Below, piece by piece: positions 60,973-64,000 of a stretch of 64,000 bases of DNA (within the stretch, counting starts at the first letter, position 1; each line of letters begins with the position of its first letter). Where the stretch lies: contig NZ_SMKN01000009.1 of NCBI RefSeq assembly GCF_004348675.1, positions 1 through 64,000 on the forward strand, in the 5' to 3' direction. A program made the position numbers and the translations under genes. Origin of the DNA: Micromonospora sp. KC606 (GTDB lineage: Bacteria > Actinomycetota > Actinomycetes > Mycobacteriales > Micromonosporaceae). Under the pieces are notes generated by a model. It ran no database searches and was not told the DNA's origin. It worked only from the letters and a program-made list of their open reading frames with translations.

Positions 60973-62607
60973 CTATTCGCCGAACACCGCCATCGCGGGC
61001 AGCGGCCGGCTGTTGAAGTCGAACAGCGCCTGGTTCTCCCAGGCGTTGCCGAGTGACGGGTTCGTCGGGTCCCATCCGCTGCCAGGGACCGCGGTCCATG
61101 CCGGCTCCCAGTAGAAGTAGCCGAGGCCCCGACCGTTGGGGACGCGGGCGACCGCTCGGGCAACCGCCCGGAAGGCGTCCGTCTGGCCCTGCGCCGTGGC
61201 CGGGTAGCCCGCGCGCTCCACATGAACGGCCTCGAAGATGTTGCCGGTGCCGTCCTTGTCGGCCAGCGTGAAGCCGTAGGCGGTCTCGACGACCACGATG
61301 TCCTTGTTGTAGCGGCTGGCGAGGTCGTTCATGTTGGACTGCAGCGCCGACACGGAGCCGTGCCAGTAGGTGTAGTGGGACAGGCCGATGACGTCGAACG
61401 GCACGCCCCGGGACACGGCCTGGTCGAACCATCTGCGGTGCGCGGCGTTGTCGGCGCCCTCGGCCAGGTGCAGCATGATCCGGGTCGAGCCGTCCACCGC
61501 CTTGGCGGCGCTGACCCCCGCCTTGAGCAGTTCGGCGAGATTCGCCCAGTTGCTGGTGCTGCCGTCGGGGTGCAGCATTCCGGGGTTGATCTCGTTGCCG
61601 ATCTGCACCATGTCGGCGGTGGTGCCCTGCGACTTGAGCCCGTTGAGCACGTCGTACGTGTGGTCGTACACCGCTTGGCGCAGCCGGCTGAAGTTGTAGC
61701 TCCTCCACGCCGCCGGCTTGATCTGCTTGCCCGGGTCGGCCCACGAGTCGGAGTAGTGGAAGCAGATCATCAGGCCCATGCCCTGGGCCTTGACCCGTCG
61801 GGCAATCTCCAGCACCCGAGCCTTGTTGTTGTAGCCGTCGGCTGGGTTGACCCAGACCTTGAGTCGCGCCCAGTTCATCCCGCTACCGCGCAGGATCTGC
61901 AGCGCGTCGGCGCGGGCGCCGCTGCTGGTGTAGTAGACGGCGCCGTTGTCCTCGTTCTTCTTCAAACTGGACACGTCGCCGCCACGGATGCGCAGCGTGC
62001 CGGACGGTGGCGAGGCCGTGGCGGACGGCGAGGTGGTGGGTGTGACCCCGCCGACGGGAAGGAGCTGCCATTGCTGGTTGGTGCCACCGTTGTCGGTGTA
62101 CTGGGAGATGCGGCCGCCGTCGGCGGTGGAGCGTTCCCACACGTCCAGGGCCTTGCCGCTGTGGCGATTGATGAGTTTGACGTACCCACTGTCGGTGTCG
62201 ACGACCCGGAATTGTTGGTTGGTGCCGTTGTTGTCGGCCCATTGGACGATGTTGGCGCCGTCGGCGGTGGACCGCCCCTCGACGTCGATGACCTTGCCGC
62301 TGTGCCGAGCCCGAATCCTGTAGTAGCCGCCGCCGGCGTCGACAAACTGGAACTGCTGGTGGGACTGGTCGGCTCGGGCCCACTGCTGGACGGCTGCGCC
62401 GTCGGCGGTGGACTGGCCGGCGATGCTGATGGCCTTGCCGCTGTGCCTGGAGACGATCTGGTAGAAGGCGTTGGGGTCGATCGTCGCGGCACTCGCCGTC
62501 TGCGACATGACGATGGAGGCGCCGAGGGCCAACACGGCGGCCGCCGCCACGGCGACGAGTCTGCGGCCGCGACGCCGTGCCGACCAGGGCAGAGCGAAAC
62601 GTTTCAT
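60973..62607 (-). CDS. Secreted ricin-lectin (CBM13)-GH53 endo-beta-1,4-galactanase
   Basis: 544 aa. Signal peptide about 1-40 with an Arg-rich start (RRRGRRLV). Residues 42-180 are a three-repeat ricin-type lectin (HSGKAISIAGQ, QQFQFVDAGGGYY, NNGTNQQF). A Thr/Ser/Pro linker (TPTTSPSATASPPSG) joins it to GH53 (about 205-544): IRGGDVSSLKKNE at the start, MVQIGNEINPGML (acid/base Glu), VVVETAYGF (nucleophile Glu), and YFYWEPAW. It cuts beta-1,4-galactan side chains of pectin outside the cell. A promoter with a LacI-type operator lies about 200 bp upstream, and a sugar ABC transporter gene is the next one upstream on the same strand. Confidence 0.93.
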   Translation of the reverse strand: MKRFALPWSARRRGRRLVAVAAAAVLALGASIVMSQTASAATIDPNAFYQIVSRHSGKAISIAGQSTADGAAVQQWARADQSHQQFQFVDAGGGYYRIRARHSGKVIDVEGRSTADGANIVQWADNNGTNQQFRVVDTDSGYVKLINRHSGKALDVWERSTADGGRISQYTDNGGTNQQWQLLPVGGVTPTTSPSATASPPSGTLRIRGGDVSSLKKNEDNGAVYYTSSGARADALQILRGSGMNWARLKVWVNPADGYNNKARVLEIARRVKAQGMGLMICFHYSDSWADPGKQIKPAAWRSYNFSRLRQAVYDHTYDVLNGLKSQGTTADMVQIGNEINPGMLHPDGSTSNWANLAELLKAGVSAAKAVDGSTRIMLHLAEGADNAAHRRWFDQAVSRGVPFDVIGLSHYTYWHGSVSALQSNMNDLASRYNKDIVVVETAYGFTLADKDGTGNIFEAVHVERAGYPATAQGQTDAFRAVARAVARVPNGRGLGYFYWEPAWTAVPGSGWDPTNPSLGNAWENQALFDFNSRPLPAMAVFGE

Positions 62608-62800
62608 CGACAGTCTCTTTCGTTTGTGGCTGGTTTGCCGGGTCCGCCGTTCCGGCTGCCGGTCGCGGGGAGCCGGCGCGCCAGCATCCGGGGCAAGGCG
62701 GCCTCAGCGCCGCCCGCGAGGTAGTCGCGGTCGGGCGACCGCAGCGGCGGTCGCCGTCGAGCGGCCTGCTGCTCGCCTCGGTGTGCCTGCTCAGCAGCCA

Positions 62801-62814
62801 TGCAAACGCTCCCA
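62801..62814 (-). promoter_or_regulatory. LacI/GalR-type operator upstream of the GH53 gene
   Basis: TGCAAACGCTCCCA fits the LacI-family half-site rule TGnnAnCGnTnnCA exactly. It lies 15 bp downstream of a minus-strand -10 element, where a bound repressor would block transcription. One half (TGGGAGCG on the minus strand) equals the half-site of CebR-type boxes in streptomycetes. Confidence 0.7.
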
Positions 62815-62828
62815 TTCACATGTATCAA

Positions 62829-62859
62829 ATAGTGTCACCACCAGGAACCCGGCTGTCAA
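62829..62859 (-). promoter_or_regulatory. Putative promoter of the GH53 gene
   Basis: On the minus strand TTGACA (62859-62854) is followed after 19 bp by CACTAT (62834-62829) in an AT-rich island. Together with the operator just downstream it makes a coherent repressible promoter. It leaves a leader of about 200 nt before ATG 62607, in which no structure was recognised. Confidence 0.5.
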
Positions 62860-63161
62860 TCGACAGATCCCTACGCCTTCAGCCCTCGACCAGCAGCGCG
62901 AGGCGTGGATGCTGACTCGCGTACAACGGCGACCGCTCGTCCCGTGGGAGCCATGGTCGCGCGAGTTCGCCACCGAGCAGATCGGTAAGCGCAGCCACCC
63001 CCTGGGCATCACCGGGCCGATTCCGCTATGGGTTGGTGGGGGAGCACGAGGGCGATGGCGTCGGCGATGGCGTTCTGTCGCCGGCCGACGAGACGCTGCC
63101 TCGGGGAAGGTGGGCTGACTCTCCACCCGTTCGTGTCGGGGCGCGGGTTTGGTCCCGCAAG
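62860..63161. other. Intergenic region with no recognised gene
   Basis: About 300 bp between the GH53 promoter and the terminator of the ABC operon. Open frames here have no family likeness and no ribosome sites. Confidence 0.35.
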
Positions 63162-63203
63162 GCGAGGACTACCGGGTCGCGTCGGCGACCCGGTAGTCCT
63201 CGC
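63162..63203 (-). terminator. Perfect 19-bp hairpin downstream of the sugar ABC transporter
   Basis: GCGAGGACTACCGGGTCGC (63162-63180) and GCGACCCGGTAGTCCTCGC (63185-63203) pair perfectly around a 4-nt loop. A second small dyad (CAGTAC 63224-63229, GTACTG 63235-63240) precedes it in transcription order. It lies about 200 bp after the permease stop on the minus strand. Confidence 0.8.
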
Positions 63204-63409
63204 TACGGGTGTCGTCCTGCCCTCAGTACAGGCAGTACTGTCGGTCGTCGGCAGTGAAGACCACCGGGCCGATCACTGACCGGGATGTTGGCCGCAACGG
63301 TTGAGCGGTCCTTCCAACGCGCGTCGCGGAACGGCCCGGCGGGCGAATCAGCCACCGCGACGCCGCGTTGCCACTGAACCGCGGCCGCTTGGACCGGATC
63401 ATACGAGCA

Positions 63410-64000
63410 TCAACCCTTCACGCCGGAACTGACGACGCCACGGATGAAGTAGCGCTGCGCGAACAGGAAGATCACCACCACGGGTATCACGTAGAGCGTG
63501 GCGGCGGCGGCCTGCACAGTGGCGTCGGGGTTGCCGTGCGGGTCGCGGTAGAACGCGGAGATCGCCACGGAGAGCGTGGTGTGGTCCGGGTCGAGCAGCA
63601 GCGCGGGCGCGATGTAGTCGCCCCAGATCCAGGTGAACGAGAGCAGGAACGAGGTCAGCAGTACCGGTCGGGAAAGGGGCAGGAAGATGCGGATAAAGAT
63701 CCGGCCGTACCCGCAGCCATCGATGATCGCGGCGTCCTCGAGTTCGGCGGGGATGGCAGCGAAGAACTGGCGGAACAGGAACACCAGGTACGGCGAGGCG
63801 GCCAGGCCCCACAGCACCCACGGCCAGTACGTGTTGACCAGCCCGACCTGGGCGAAGAGCACGTAGGTCGGGATGAGGGTGAGGATCTGCGGCAGCATCA
63901 TGGTGGACAGCAGCAGCACGAAGAGCGGGCGCTTGCCACGCCCGCGTAGCCGGGCGAAGCCGAAGCCCACCACCGCGCTCGAGAACGTGATCAGGATCGC
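63410..64000 (-). CDS. Carbohydrate ABC transporter permease (MalG-type), 5' end outside window
   Basis: Visible 196 codons; the frame is open through base 64000 (AILITFSSAVVGFGFARL), so the N-terminal helices lie to the right. Inner-membrane permease of a CUT1 sugar importer. Seen: LLSTMMLPQILTLIPTYVLF, the EAA loop ELEDAAIIDGCGYGRIF followed by RIFLPLSRP that docks on the ATPase, and the C-terminal FAQRYFIRGVVSSGVKG typical of MalG-like proteins. Together with the GH53 enzyme it probably imports galacto-oligosaccharides; this is inference from proximity. Confidence 0.93.
   Translation of the reverse strand, partial: AILITFSSAVVGFGFARLRGRGKRPLFVLLLSTMMLPQILTLIPTYVLFAQVGLVNTYWPWVLWGLAASPYLVFLFRQFFAAIPAELEDAAIIDGCGYGRIFIRIFLPLSRPVLLTSFLLSFTWIWGDYIAPALLLDPDHTTLSVAISAFYRDPHGNPDATVQAAAATLYVIPVVVIFLFAQRYFIRGVVSSGVKG

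Overview
The window is very GC-rich, with strong G/C bias at third codon positions, many GTG starts, TAT-type or Sec signal peptides on secreted hydrolases, and actinobacterial families (Methyltransf_19/DUF574, DrrA/DrrB exporters, NB-ARC regulators, ricin-type lectin modules). It looks like chromosome of a Micromonosporaceae-like actinomycete such as Micromonospora. That taxonomic guess rests on gene content only. No tRNA, rRNA, CRISPR array, transposase or attachment site was recognised.

Layout. (1) 1-7.3 kb: secreted plant-polysaccharide enzymes. These are an endo-arabinanase cut by the left edge, a GH5 enzyme with a C-terminal lectin, a CBM42-GH43 and a lectin-GH43, followed by a subtilase. 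The right end (60.9-64 kb) carries a lectin-GH53 galactanase under a LacI-type operator and the end of a sugar ABC permease. Both ends therefore target arabinan/galactan side chains of pectin. (2) 7.5-18 kb: a Methyltransf_19 gene, then a tightly overlapping minus-strand purine-degradation run in transcription order uox, allB, xdhA, xdhB, xdhC, guaD, uraD, uraH. It takes guanine and (hypo)xanthine through urate to allantoate, and urate through HIU and OHCU to allantoin. The guaD tail is fused out of frame to what looks like the lost end of a membrane protein.

(3) 18-43.7 kb: a nonribosomal peptide gene cluster. NRPS-1 is C-A(Thr)-PCP-C-A-PCP. NRPS-2 is half-C-PCP-C-A-PCP and is followed by a stand-alone degenerate C protein. 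Around them are a type II thioesterase, two MFS exporters, an ArsR regulator, a radical SAM enzyme, a truncated HTH/NB-ARC regulator, and a minus-strand operon LuxR - M20 amidohydrolase - PurF paralogue - O-carbamoyltransferase - MbtH. Between the second exporter and the NB-ARC gene lies a tiny peptide gene with its own promoter-like sequence and a strong terminator-like hairpin. It is a candidate precursor or signal peptide for the radical SAM enzyme or the regulator. I do not recognise this combination as a described pathway.

(4) 44-54.6 kb: RecD2 helicase, a RidA/TetR divergent pair with a perfect operator, a large cell-exported subtilase, a small secreted protein, and two tandem proteinase-K-type proteases, the second with eroded active-site surroundings. 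(5) 54.8-58.6 kb: a gene graveyard with truncated or frameshifted S1 protease, imine reductase, TetR, sigma factor, methyltransferase, GNAT and FMN reductase, plus one intact DUF1801 gene. (6) 58.6-60.5 kb: an intact DrrA/DrrB-type ABC exporter pair.
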